From the NCBI GenBank assembly GCA_019359445.1, contig JAHHHJ010000010.1, positions 124,001 through 188,000 on the forward strand: DNA of 64,000 bases. The letters run 5' to 3'. This document shows, piece by piece, positions 35,779 through 44,368 of the stretch. The DNA is from Kastovskya adunca ATA6-11-RM4 (lineage in GTDB: Bacteria > Cyanobacteriota > Cyanobacteriia > Cyanobacteriales > Coleofasciculaceae). Position 1 is the stretch's first letter, and every line of letters begins with the position of its first letter. A program made the position numbers and the translations under genes. The notes under the pieces are model-generated. The model was given only the letters and a program-made list of their open reading frames with translations, made no database searches and was not told the DNA's origin.

Positions 35779-38385
35779 ATGCTTGAATCTTATCGTCAAC
35801 ACGTCGCACAACGGGCGGCGTTGGGAATTCCACCCTTACCGTTGGATACTCAACAAACCTCCGAGTTGTGCCAACTGCTAAAAGCGCCAGCGGCGGGTGA
35901 AGAGGAGTACCTACTCTCATTATTGCGCGATCGCGTTCCTCCCGGAGTCGATCAAGCGGCGTATGTAAAAGCCTCATTTCTCACCACCATTGCCAAAGGT
36001 GAAGTGAGTTGCCCCTTACTCAAACCCATCGAAGCCATTGAACTCTTGGGGACAATGGTCGGCGGCTACAATGTCCAATCGTTAATAGATTTGCTCAATA
36101 GCGACAGCGAGTTAGCGGGTGCAGCCGCCGCCCAGTTGAGCAAAATCATGTTGGTTTATGACGCCTTCAACGATGTCTACGAGCTATCAAAAACCAATAG
36201 CTACGCCAAGTTAGTGATTGACTCTTGGGCAGCCGCCGAGTGGTTTACCGCCCGTCCGTCATTACCAGAAACCATAACGGTGACGGTGTTCAAAGTACCG
36301 GGAGAGACAAATACAGATGACTTGTCTCCCGCCACCCACGCCACCACACGCCCCGATATTCCCTTACACGCCCTGGCAATGCTGGAATCTCTGATGCCGG
36401 AGGGATTGGAAACCATTAGCAAGCTCAAGGAAAAAGGGCATCCCGTTGCTTATGTCGGCGATGTTGTGGGTACGGGTTCCTCTCGCAAGTCAGCGATTAA
36501 CTCCGTATTGTGGCATATTGGGCAAGATATTCCCTTCGTACCTAATAAGCGGGCAGGGGGTTATATTTTGGGTAATGCGATCGCGCCTATCTTCTTTAAT
36601 ACCGCTGAAGACTCTGGTGCCTTACCCATCGAGTGCGATGTCACCCAAATGGAAACTGGGGATGTAATCACCATTCATCCTTATAAAGGCGAAATCACAA
36701 ACGAAGCTGGAGAAGTCATTTCCACCTTCACCCTCAAACCTGAAACCATTACCGATGAAGTTCGTGCAGGTGGACGCATCCCCCTACTAATTGGACGTTC
36801 CCTCACCGATAAAACCCGTGCCGCCCTAGGATTAGAACCTAGCCCCCTCTTCATCCGTCCTAGCGCCCCGGCGGACACAGGCAAAGGCTTCACCCTAGCG
36901 CAGAAAATGGTAGGGAAAGCTTGCGGACTCCCCGGCGTGCGCCCTGGCACCTCCTGCGAACCGATCATGACCACCGTTGGCTCTCAAGATACCACGGGGC
37001 CAATGACGCGGGACGAACTCAAAGAACTCGCCTGTCTTGGCTTCAGCGCTGACTTAACTCTGCAATCCTTCTGCCATACCGCCGCTTATCCCAAACCCGT
37101 TGATGTTAAGACGCATCAAGACTTACCCGACTTCTTCGCGACTCGTGGCGGCGTCGCTTTGCGTCCTGGCGATGGCATTATCCACTCCTGGCTAAACCGG
37201 ATGCTGCTACCCGATACCGTCGGTACGGGGGGCGACTCCCACACCCGCTTCCCCTTGGGAATTTCCTTCCCGGCGGGTTCTGGGTTAGTTGCCTTTGCTG
37301 CCGCCTTAGGTGTGATGCCTTTAGATATGCCCGAATCCGTTCTCGTGCGTTTCACAGGGGAATTGCAACCCGGTGTTACTCTACGGGATATCGTCAACGC
37401 CATCCCCTACGTCGCCATCCAAGAAGGCAAGCTAACCGTTGAGAAGCAGAATAAGAAAAATCTCTTCTCTGGGCGGATTATGGAAATGGAAGGCTTGCCG
37501 GATTTGAAAGTAGAACAAGCCTTTGAACTCACTGATGCGACGGCTGAACGTTCCTGTTCCGGTTCCACCATCAAGCTGAGTGAGGAAACCGTTGCCGAGT
37601 ATCTCCGTTCTAATGTCGCCCTGCTAACGAATCTGGTTGCACGAGGCTACAAGGATGAGCGCACTATGATGCGTCGGGTTGCCAAGATGGAGGAGTGGTT
37701 GAAAAATTCTCAGCTGATGTCGGCGGATGCGAATGCAGAGTACGCCGATATCCTGGAAATCGACCTCAACGAAATCAAAGAACCTATCGTTGCTGCACCG
37801 AACGACCCAGATAACGTTAAGTTAATGTCCGAGTGTGCTGGGGACAAGATTGATGAGGTGTTCATCGGTTCCTGCATGACCAATATCGGTCATTACCGCG
37901 CTGCTGCCAAGGTGTTAGAAGGGGCGGGTAAGGTGAAGGTGCGCCTTTGGATTTGTCCTCCCACTCGCATGGATGAGCAACAACTGCGGGCAGAAGGTAT
38001 TTACGATATCTTTAACGCGGCAAGTGCCAGAACGGAAATGCCAGGATGTTCTCTCTGCATGGGTAACCAAGCACGGGTAGAAGATGGCGCAACAGTGTTT
38101 TCTACCTCTACTCGTAACTTCAACAACCGCATGGGGAAAGATGCGCGGGTTTATCTCGGTTCTGCGGAATTGGCGGCGGTTTGTGCGCTATTAGGAAGAA
38201 TTCCCACGGTTGAAGAATACATGGAGATTGTGGCGGAAAAACTTAATCCTTTCGCAGGCGATTTGTATCGGTATTTGAACTTCGATCAAATTGAAGGTTT
38301 CGAGGATGAGGGACGGGTGATTCCGTTGGAAGAAATGCCCAGAATTGAGGATATTCTGGGGATGCCGACAGCAGCGAGTCGATAA
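35779..38385 (+). CDS. acnB: Aconitate hydratase B
   Basis: This 868-residue enzyme interconverts citrate and isocitrate in the cytosol, feeding 2-oxoglutarate for nitrogen assimilation. The N-terminal HEAT-like domain ([23 protein letters not shown]) is typical of AcnB. The cluster cysteines are Cys699 (GSCMTNIGH), Cys757 and Cys760 (PGCSLCMGN), as expected for a [4Fe-4S] site. The ATG at 35779 has GAGGAG nine bases upstream; the frame reaches ATG 35731, but those 16 residues do not match the family. A stem-loop follows the stop. Confidence 0.97.
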   Translation: MLESYRQHVAQRAALGIPPLPLDTQQTSELCQLLKAPAAGEEEYLLSLLRDRVPPGVDQAAYVKASFLTTIAKGEVSCPLLKPIEAIELLGTMVGGYNVQSLIDLLNSDSELAGAAAAQLSKIMLVYDAFNDVYELSKTNSYAKLVIDSWAAAEWFTARPSLPETITVTVFKVPGETNTDDLSPATHATTRPDIPLHALAMLESLMPEGLETISKLKEKGHPVAYVGDVVGTGSSRKSAINSVLWHIGQDIPFVPNKRAGGYILGNAIAPIFFNTAEDSGALPIECDVTQMETGDVITIHPYKGEITNEAGEVISTFTLKPETITDEVRAGGRIPLLIGRSLTDKTRAALGLEPSPLFIRPSAPADTGKGFTLAQKMVGKACGLPGVRPGTSCEPIMTTVGSQDTTGPMTRDELKELACLGFSADLTLQSFCHTAAYPKPVDVKTHQDLPDFFATRGGVALRPGDGIIHSWLNRMLLPDTVGTGGDSHTRFPLGISFPAGSGLVAFAAALGVMPLDMPESVLVRFTGELQPGVTLRDIVNAIPYVAIQEGKLTVEKQNKKNLFSGRIMEMEGLPDLKVEQAFELTDATAERSCSGSTIKLSEETVAEYLRSNVALLTNLVARGYKDERTMMRRVAKMEEWLKNSQLMSADANAEYADILEIDLNEIKEPIVAAPNDPDNVKLMSECAGDKIDEVFIGSCMTNIGHYRAAAKVLEGAGKVKVRLWICPPTRMDEQQLRAEGIYDIFNAASARTEMPGCSLCMGNQARVEDGATVFSTSTRNFNNRMGKDARVYLGSAELAAVCALLGRIPTVEEYMEIVAEKLNPFAGDLYRYLNFDQIEGFEDEGRVIPLEEMPRIEDILGMPTAASR

Positions 38386-38428
38386 TGAAGCTAGGGTGGG
38401 CAGTTGCTCCCCTTACTATTGCTATCTT

Positions 38429-38463
38429 GCTATCCCAAATTTAGAGGTTAAACTTGGGATAGC
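38429..38463 (+). terminator. Stem-loop after acnB
   Basis: GCTATCCCAA and TTGGGATAGC form a perfect 10-base stem around a 15-base loop, about 45 bases past the acnB stop codon. No T-run follows, so it may be an mRNA-end stabiliser or a Rho-independent terminator of weak form. Confidence 0.6.
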
Positions 38464-38532
38464 ACCCTATGAATTGTAGAAATTAAGATTTTTAGAAGCA
38501 TTTACGTCGGCAACTAAAAGGTAATAACAAAA

Positions 38533-39006
38533 ATGTTAACTTCTGCTCAACTAATGCAAGAGCTTGAACCGATTGCTACTAATTTAGGATTTCGTAAATC
38601 TATAAGAGAAAATAGTATAGTTTGGACGCATCCCAATGGACAGATAATTATTCCAATCGATCTGCAACTAAAACCTGAGCATTTGCTAAGAATAATTAGA
38701 AAAATGCAACAAATTACTATGCAAAGGTATACACCTCTAACAAATAGATATCCAAGGAGTGCAACTTCAAGAGATAGGTATCAGCGGATAGATTTATCTC
38801 GTTTTACTGAAGAAGTAGCATCAAAGCAATACTTGTCTGCTGAAACGGAAGAAACTACCCGCCTAGCAGAGCAACATAAAGCTTTGAGCGAACTCACTAA
38901 GTTATGGCTAGAGGAGGGAGATGAACAAGAACAAACGGAAACTTGGGAATATCTCCGTCAAGTACTTGATGAAGATCGACCTTCTAATCGTCCATTGTTT
39001 CCATGA
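38533..39006 (+). CDS. HicA-like protein, putative antitoxin of a PIN toxin
   Basis: A 157-residue protein of unusual type. Its first 60 residues follow the HicA pattern: a helix, GFRKSIREN, a strand with THPNGQIIIPI, and LKPEHLLRIIRKM. The catalytic GSH histidine of HicA is replaced by NSIVW. The C-terminal half is charged and helical, ending in TWEYLRQVLDEDRPSNRPLFP, a tail I recall from cyanobacterial antitoxins. The PIN-domain gene starts inside its last codons (ATGA overlap), so the pair is translationally coupled. I infer antitoxin function for the RNase-dead HicA-like fold; a DNA- or RNA-binding role is possible. Confidence 0.7.
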   Translation: MLTSAQLMQELEPIATNLGFRKSIRENSIVWTHPNGQIIIPIDLQLKPEHLLRIIRKMQQITMQRYTPLTNRYPRSATSRDRYQRIDLSRFTEEVASKQYLSAETEETTRLAEQHKALSELTKLWLEEGDEQEQTETWEYLRQVLDEDRPSNRPLFP

Positions 39007-39455
39007 GCAAAATTGTTATGCTGGACTCTGGTCCATTAGGAATGGTCACTAACCCTAAAAATTCCTCTACCTGTAAAGAGTGCAAACTTTGGTTAGATTC
39101 TTTGCCGTTGAAAGGCTATGAAGTTGTGTTGCCAGAAATTGCTGATTACGAAGTGCGGCGGGAATTACTGCGGGCGAATAAGGTAGCAGGGGTAAAAAGA
39201 CTAGACCAACTCAAAGCAGCAATTACATATTTTCCTATTACCACAGAAACGATGCTTTTAGCAGCTCAGTTATGGGCTGAAGCACGAATGAGAGGGCAAC
39301 CAACCGCAGATCCCAAAGCCCTTGATGGAGATGTGATCTTGGCAGCTCAAGCAAAATTAGAAGAAAATCAAGAGAATGAAGTTATAATCGCCACAACGAA
39401 TGTAGGGCATTTGTCTCAGGTTATTGATGCTCGTGAGTGGCAGTGTATTCAGTAA
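39003..39455 (+). CDS. PIN-domain toxin (VapC-like RNase)
   Basis: A 150-residue PIN protein. Probable metal-binding acids are Asp8 (MLDSGPLGMV), Glu45 or Glu50 (LPEIADYEVRREL) and Asp108/Asp110 (ALDGDVILAAQA), followed by TTNVGHLSQ (131-139). The pattern matches a group of PIN proteins common in cyanobacteria and predicted to cut RNA. It starts at ATG 39003, overlapping the stop of the HicA-like gene by four bases, so they form an operon. No VapB-like antitoxin is present. It might also serve as a non-toxin nuclease. Confidence 0.85.
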   Translation: MSKIVMLDSGPLGMVTNPKNSSTCKECKLWLDSLPLKGYEVVLPEIADYEVRRELLRANKVAGVKRLDQLKAAITYFPITTETMLLAAQLWAEARMRGQPTADPKALDGDVILAAQAKLEENQENEVIIATTNVGHLSQVIDAREWQCIQ

Positions 39456-39469
39456 AACTTGAGCTTGTT

Positions 39470-39603
39470 TTAACTTTCCAGAATTAGCAGAGGCTCCATT
39501 TTTAGCCTATCAAAGCATCAATCTAGCTTTCGCTGAAGAGACGCTGACGTTCCTTCAAAAAACTCCTGTGCCTCACGACTGACAACAACTTAATATAAAT
39601 CAA
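39470..39603 (-). pseudogene. Decayed RelE/ParE-type toxin remnant
   Basis: Directly after the antitoxin stop (TATTGA, with TTG 39603 overlapping), the minus strand reads IYIKLLS, then one frame over SREAQEFFEGTSASLQRKLD-stop-CFDRLKMEPLLI. This is the start of a RelE/ParE toxin (family pattern SREAQkF...sLqrklDrCFdrL), broken by an early two-base frame change and a CGA-to-TGA nonsense change. The C-terminal two-thirds of the toxin are missing. The antitoxin (39600-39830) is therefore an orphan. Confidence 0.72.
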
Positions 39604-39830
39604 TATTTTCGTTTGAGTCGGTCAACCGGAGTCACCTTTCCTTCTGCAATATCTTTTTTCGCCTTATCAAACGCTTCCTTAAAACCTGAAATAGCTAATA
39701 ATTCCTCAGTTGCCTCATTACTTTCTCGTTCTACCAGATAAGCTAGAAAATCAGTAGCAACCTGCAATCTCTCAGGTGATAACTGCTCAATATATTGCTT
39801 AAGTTGGTTGCGAGCTTCTGTGGTGTTCAT
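39600..39830 (-). CDS. Orphan antitoxin of a RelE-type module
   Basis: A 76-residue helical protein (MNTTEARNQLKQYIEQLSPERLQVATDFLAYLVERE), with a C-terminal SGFKEAFDKAKKDIAEGKVTPVDRLKRKY that would bind the toxin groove. This matches antitoxins paired with RelE/ParE toxins in cyanobacteria. It overlaps the start of a decayed toxin remnant, so its partner is lost here. It may persist as an anti-addiction relic or act on toxins encoded elsewhere. An intact reading frame suggests selection or recent loss. Confidence 0.8.
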   Translation of the reverse strand: MNTTEARNQLKQYIEQLSPERLQVATDFLAYLVERESNEATEELLAISGFKEAFDKAKKDIAEGKVTPVDRLKRKY

Positions 39831-39961
39831 CAGTCAGTAGGCAGGTAATTGTGTAACTATTTTAGTTGGGTAACGATAGCGCGATCGCGCTTTAACATCC
39901 ATTCGTCCTAAAATACAAACATACTGGGTAGTAGTTCCTTTGTTCTAAATTGCCCCCTAAA

Positions 39962-42382
39962 ATGCCTGAGCCGCAACTTCAATGGCAAGTCTCGCCACCG
40001 CCTCACTTACCGCAGTGGTTTATTGATGCTGTCAAACGCCACTCTCCCACCTCAGACGGACGTTATGCGGCGCAATTGCTGTGGCAACGAGGCATTCAAG
40101 ACCCAGAACAGTTAGCAGGCTTTTTAGACCCAAAATTGTATAAACCCGCCAGCCCCTTCGCCTTTGGGCAGGAAATGCACTGGGCAGTGGAACGCTTACA
40201 ACAAGCCCGCGATCGCCGGGAAAAAGTTGCCGTTTGGGGAGACTTTGACGCCGATGGCATCACTTCAACAGCGGTACTTTGGGAAGGCTTAGGACAGTTT
40301 CTCCCGCAGCGTCCAACATCGCCATCTGCAATCCCCAACTCAGGACTCAGTACTCAGCACTCAGCCCTAACTTACTACATTCCCAATCGCCTCACAGAAT
40401 CCCACGGACTCAACAACCGAGGCATTGACGCCCTCGCCAGCCAGGGAGTCACCCTAATCGTCACCTGCGACACGGGCAGCACTAACCTTAGTGAAATCGA
40501 CTATGCCGAGAGTTTAGGCATGGGGGTGATTATCACCGACCACCATACCTTGCCCCCAGAACGTCCCCCCGTTGTCGCCATTATTAACCCCCGCTATTTC
40601 GCCGAAGACCATCAACTCTTTCATCTTTCTGGCGTTGCTGTTGCCTACAAACTGGTAGAAGCCCTCTACTCTGCGATGCCAGATGTGCCCAAACAGCCGT
40701 TAGAGAATTTGTTAGATCTGGTGGCAATTGGGTTAATTGCTGACTTGGTGCAACTGAGTGGTGATTGTCGCTATCTGGCGCAATTGGGGATTGGACGGTT
40801 GCAAAAGAATTTGGAATCCCTGCCAATTTCCCAACGACGTCCGGGGGTAACGCGTCTGCTAGAACTGTGTCAACGCAGTGGCGATCGCCCGACGGATATT
40901 TCCTTTGGAATTGGGCCCCGCATCAACGCCGTCAGCCGCATTCAGGGCGACGCCTCCTTCTGCGTAGAACTCCTCACCAGCCGCGACGAACAGCGCTGTC
41001 ACGAGTTGGCATGGGATACCGAACTCGCCAACGCCCGCCGCAAGTCTTTGCAAAAAGATGTCATGCAGCAAGTCCAACAAAAACTTGCTCAACTCGACCT
41101 TTCCACGACTAGCGTCATCGTCCTCTGTGACGAACAATGGCAACCGGGTGTCCTGGGTTTAGTCGCCGGACAAATTGCCCAAGAATACGGACGCCCCACC
41201 ATCCTGTTAAGCACAGCCGACAATTTCACGGCGGATGCTTTTGACTCTGAACGACCGATGACCGACGCCGGAGAGATCTTGGCACGCGGTTCTGCCCGTT
41301 CTGTCAATCAAATCGACCTTTACCAGTTGGTGAAGTCCCAAGAGCACCTGCTGCATCGTTTTGGGGGACATCCCTTCGCCGCCGGATTAAGTTTACCCGC
41401 AGAGAATATCCCTTTATTTACAGAAGCGATCAATCAACAACTACGGCAACAAGGCGTTATTACGGGTAAGCCAACGATGACCGCCGATTTGGTCGTTCCT
41501 GTGGCAGAGTTGAGCAAAGAATTATTCCGAGAATTAAAACTCCTTGAACCCTGCGGTATGGGCAATCCTGTCCCCAAGTTGCTGATTGAGAACTGTTGGT
41601 TTAGTAATGTTTGGAATCGCAATACTCAAGATGTAAAGGGGCGCAAAGTTCAGTACATCAAAACTGAATTTGAAATATGGGACGACTCTAGCCCTGAAGC
41701 TTTTGCTGGTATCTGGTGGGGACACTACCAAGATGAGCTACCAAAAGGGAGATGCGATGCCATTGTAGAGCTGGACTATAACAACTATAAAAAACGGACG
41801 GAAGTGCGTCTTTTGGCGGTGCAACCTCGCTTGGGCGCTAATGGGTTTAACCGTTCCACTCAGCAAGAGTGGATTTTAGACTGGCGTGAGGAAGAGGATT
41901 TATTGAGTGTTCAGGCTTCTAACTACATCATTTTGAAAGAATGCCCTAGTAGTTGGGATGAGTTGCAAGTTTGGTTTCGACGGGCAACGCAGTCAGAACG
42001 TCCTTTAGCGATCGCCTATTCCCCTCCTGAACCACCTTCTCCCCGCGACGTTTGGGAACAACTGATCGGCATTGCTAAATACCTCAGCCGCACGGGGGAG
42101 TCTGCCACCTTAGCGCAACTGAGTGAGAAGTTAGATTTAAGCGATCGCAGCCTTCACCTCGGACTTCAGGCACTTTCTCACCTCGGTTTTCAGGTAAAAC
42201 ACCAAGATTGGGCTATACAAGTCAGTTGGCAGGCTTCTGGTGGCACTGCCGATGTCACTCATGACACTATCCTCACCTTCCTCGCCGCCATCAAAGAAGA
42301 ACAATTCCGCCGTCGGTATTTCTCTCAAGTTCCTCTGTCCACCATCCAAAGCATGGCAGCACAAACTCTATTGAATCAATAG
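39962..42382 (+). CDS. recJ: Single-stranded-DNA-specific exonuclease RecJ
   Basis: An enzyme of about 806 residues that degrades ssDNA 5'-3' in repair and recombination. The DHH core has the motifs GDFDADGITS and ITDHH, the DHHA1/OB part has GRPTILLST and HRFGGHPFAAG, and a cyanobacterial C-terminal extension of about 200 residues includes a winged-helix-like end (SRTGESATLAQLSEKLDLSDRSL). The start is ATG 39962; TTG 39950 would add four residues. A heptamer repeat encodes a Pro/Ser/Gln insert (NSGLSTQHSA, near residue 126) that is not a usual part of RecJ. It is not obviously in an operon. Confidence 0.93.
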   Translation: MPEPQLQWQVSPPPHLPQWFIDAVKRHSPTSDGRYAAQLLWQRGIQDPEQLAGFLDPKLYKPASPFAFGQEMHWAVERLQQARDRREKVAVWGDFDADGITSTAVLWEGLGQFLPQRPTSPSAIPNSGLSTQHSALTYYIPNRLTESHGLNNRGIDALASQGVTLIVTCDTGSTNLSEIDYAESLGMGVIITDHHTLPPERPPVVAIINPRYFAEDHQLFHLSGVAVAYKLVEALYSAMPDVPKQPLENLLDLVAIGLIADLVQLSGDCRYLAQLGIGRLQKNLESLPISQRRPGVTRLLELCQRSGDRPTDISFGIGPRINAVSRIQGDASFCVELLTSRDEQRCHELAWDTELANARRKSLQKDVMQQVQQKLAQLDLSTTSVIVLCDEQWQPGVLGLVAGQIAQEYGRPTILLSTADNFTADAFDSERPMTDAGEILARGSARSVNQIDLYQLVKSQEHLLHRFGGHPFAAGLSLPAENIPLFTEAINQQLRQQGVITGKPTMTADLVVPVAELSKELFRELKLLEPCGMGNPVPKLLIENCWFSNVWNRNTQDVKGRKVQYIKTEFEIWDDSSPEAFAGIWWGHYQDELPKGRCDAIVELDYNNYKKRTEVRLLAVQPRLGANGFNRSTQQEWILDWREEEDLLSVQASNYIILKECPSSWDELQVWFRRATQSERPLAIAYSPPEPPSPRDVWEQLIGIAKYLSRTGESATLAQLSEKLDLSDRSLHLGLQALSHLGFQVKHQDWAIQVSWQASGGTADVTHDTILTFLAAIKEEQFRRRYFSQVPLSTIQSMAAQTLLNQ
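40337..40364 (+). repeat. STRR inside the recJ coding sequence
   Basis: Four perfect 7-base units NACTCAG (AACTCAG, GACTCAG, TACTCAG, CACTCAG) lie in frame within recJ, encoding the peptide NSGLSTQHSA. The neighbouring codons (SPSAIP before, LTYYIP after) suggest an insertion into a loop between the first DHH motif and the conserved YYIPNRL strand. It is the only repeat seen inside a coding region here. Confidence 0.9.
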
Positions 42383-42417
42383 CTGCTAACGTGAGGATTA
42401 GTTATTAGCTGTCAACA

Positions 42418-43296
42418 ATGGAGCAAAACGGATTAACCGTCCCTCAAGTCGAAAAACAAGCAAAAATCGCCGCAAAAAAGGTGGTGTCCAGTCCCTTGCT
42501 TGAAAAACTGGCACGGTCTGGCTATGCCGCTAGGGGAGTAGTCTACGTCACCATTGGTTTACTGGCAGCTCAAGTTTCCTTAGGAATTGGCGGTCAATTC
42601 ACCAATATAAAGGGCGCACTCAAAGCGATTATGATGCAGCCCTTTGGGGAGTTTATACTCATCGCTATTGCTGCCAGTTTAGTCGGCTATGCCATCTGGC
42701 GATTCGTACAAGCAATCTTAGACCCCGAATACCAGGAATTTAGTCCCAAGCGCATCATCCCGCGCCTGGGATTTGCCGTCAGTGGTCTAACTCATGTGGG
42801 TTTAGCCATTGCTGCTACTAAGATCCTTACAGGTTTGGATGATGGTGAAACGGATGAGGCATCCTCGATAGCCTGGACAGCAAAATTGCTCGCCCAGCCT
42901 TTTGGTCGTTGGCTAGTGATAGGGATGGGAGTTTCTGCGATCGCCGTTAGCCTATCGTACTTCTACCGCGTTTATAAAGCTGACTTCCAAAATTTCTTCA
43001 AGCTGATTGAGATGAGCAAAATTGAGCAAGTCTGGGCAATCCGCCTCGGCAGGCTTGGTTTTACAGCTCGGGGTGCGATTTCCGGCGTAACTGGCAGTTT
43101 TTTGATTCAAGCCGCCCTCCAGTACGATCCCGAAGCCGCCAAAGGATTAGAAGGCGCACTAGAAGCGATCGCCAGACAACCCTTTGGTCTAATCCTCCTA
43201 GGCATTGTCGCCCTCGGTCTAATTGCCTACGGTAGCTACGAGTTAGTCCTGGCAAGGTATCGCCGCATTGCTGAGGTAGTTGGGGAGAAAGGATGA
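42418..43296 (+). CDS. DUF1206 membrane protein
   Basis: A 292-residue protein with about six membrane helices arranged as three repeats of a DUF1206 unit. Each has a pattern like ARSGYAARGVVYVTIGLL...QPFGEFILIAIAASLVGYAIWRF (residues 32-97, with repeats near 115-185 and 205-285). Function is unknown. It begins 35 bases after recJ on the same strand, so read-through is possible. The stop codon TGA (43294-43296) is also the first three bases of a heptamer repeat. Confidence 0.88.
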   Translation: MEQNGLTVPQVEKQAKIAAKKVVSSPLLEKLARSGYAARGVVYVTIGLLAAQVSLGIGGQFTNIKGALKAIMMQPFGEFILIAIAASLVGYAIWRFVQAILDPEYQEFSPKRIIPRLGFAVSGLTHVGLAIAATKILTGLDDGETDEASSIAWTAKLLAQPFGRWLVIGMGVSAIAVSLSYFYRVYKADFQNFFKLIEMSKIEQVWAIRLGRLGFTARGAISGVTGSFLIQAALQYDPEAAKGLEGALEAIARQPFGLILLGIVALGLIAYGSYELVLARYRRIAEVVGEKG

Positions 43297-43328
43297 AGTA
43301 TGAAGGGTGAAGTATGAAGGATGAAAGG
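43294..43328 (+). repeat. Second TGAAGTA/TGAAGGG heptamer array
   Basis: About five units (TGAAGTA, TGAAGGG, TGAAGTA, TGAAGGA, TGAAAGG) begin in the TGA stop codon of the DUF1206 gene. The unit and the starting position match the 18-unit array at 9638, which also starts in a stop codon. The two are probably the same STRR family. Confidence 0.9.
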
Positions 43329-43355
43329 GGTTATTGGTTCTCTTCCTCTCCCCTG

Positions 43356-43402
43356 CACCCCTGCACCCCCGCTCCCCTGCACCCACGCTCCCCCGCTCCC
43401 TA
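43356..43402 (-). repeat. CCCTGCA/CCCGCTC heptamer-like tract
   Basis: A stretch of about 47 bases is built from variants of a 7-base unit (CCCTGCA, CCCCGCT) and lies between the DUF1206 and YdcF-like genes, downstream of the TGAAGTA array. It is a separate, degenerate STRR of different sequence, close to the convergent stop codons. Confidence 0.7.
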
Positions 43403-44086
43403 TCAATCCAATCCTCCTTGACGCTCGCACTTAAAGCCTGAGCTGCGCCATGCTTCTAGATCTACAGAAGAAAGCGGAATCACCTCGGAGCAGCGGGGGT
43501 GAATTACCTGACTTAGCCCTGCCCAGATCACGCTACGAGCCACGTCTAGCCCTGTTTTTAACCAACTCTCGCGATTGCCGGGAATGCCTTGCTCCTCCAC
43601 AAGATCTGTTTCTACCCAGATCCCATGTGCCCCCAAAAGAATCCTCGCTAGCCACTGGGCGCGTGGCATGTGAGTGGGGGAAGTGATTAATTTAACTTTA
43701 CGAACGCCCCATTGATGCAAAATTGGGATATTAAAGTAGAAGTTCTCAAAGGTAGATTTAGCACACTTTTCTAACCAAACCTGAGGGATTGGTGCATTTT
43801 CCCGCTGAAAAAGCTGCAAAATGCAAGGGTCTTTTGAGCCTTGAGAAATTAAAACTCGCGTATCAGGGTGCTGTTTTGCCAGTTGCGCGACGTAGATTTC
43901 TCGACGAATACTCCCCCCCAAAACAAAAAAAGTATCTACGGGGGCTGATGCGGCTGACCACAAGGTCAAAGCCTTAATCAACAACCAACCACAAAGGAGG
44001 ACACTGAAGCTCGATAGCCCCACGAGGAGCAAACGTCGGCGAGGTTTGACTCGTGGGGATTGATTTTTGTGACTACGATGCTTCAT
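43403..44086 (-). CDS. YdcF-like (DUF218) membrane-anchored protein
   Basis: A 227-residue protein with one N-terminal membrane helix (LLLVGLSSFSVLLCGWLLIKAL, about 19-40) and a DUF218/YdcF domain outside the membrane: DTFFVLGGSIRREIYVAQLAKQHPDTRVLISQGS. The family is linked to cell envelope functions (SanA/ElyC-like), but the reaction is unknown. It converges with DUF1206 over the repeat tract and is divergent from ctpB. Confidence 0.85.
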   Translation of the reverse strand: MKHRSHKNQSPRVKPRRRLLLVGLSSFSVLLCGWLLIKALTLWSAASAPVDTFFVLGGSIRREIYVAQLAKQHPDTRVLISQGSKDPCILQLFQRENAPIPQVWLEKCAKSTFENFYFNIPILHQWGVRKVKLITSPTHMPRAQWLARILLGAHGIWVETDLVEEQGIPGNRESWLKTGLDVARSVIWAGLSQVIHPRCSEVIPLSSVDLEAWRSSGFKCERQGGLD

Positions 44087-44368
44087 AACGATTAATTAAC
44101 CTTACGCTTCAGTCAACCTTGTCTTTTGGCAGTATTGTCTAGATAATCGGGACACTGAGTAAACTGGCACAAAATTCCTGTTACTTGTCTTGGCATTTTA
44201 AGTATCTTGAAGCTAGGGTGTTGCCAGCTTTATCCGTGCGATCGCAGCAAAGTAAATCTAAGTGCACCAGTTCCAGAGCCGGGTATCCCTTCAACTGTCT
44301 GCTTCTCTAAATAGCTATGTAGTTATTTAAACTCCCCCGTTTCAGCCACTCTCCATCAGCCACTCTTC

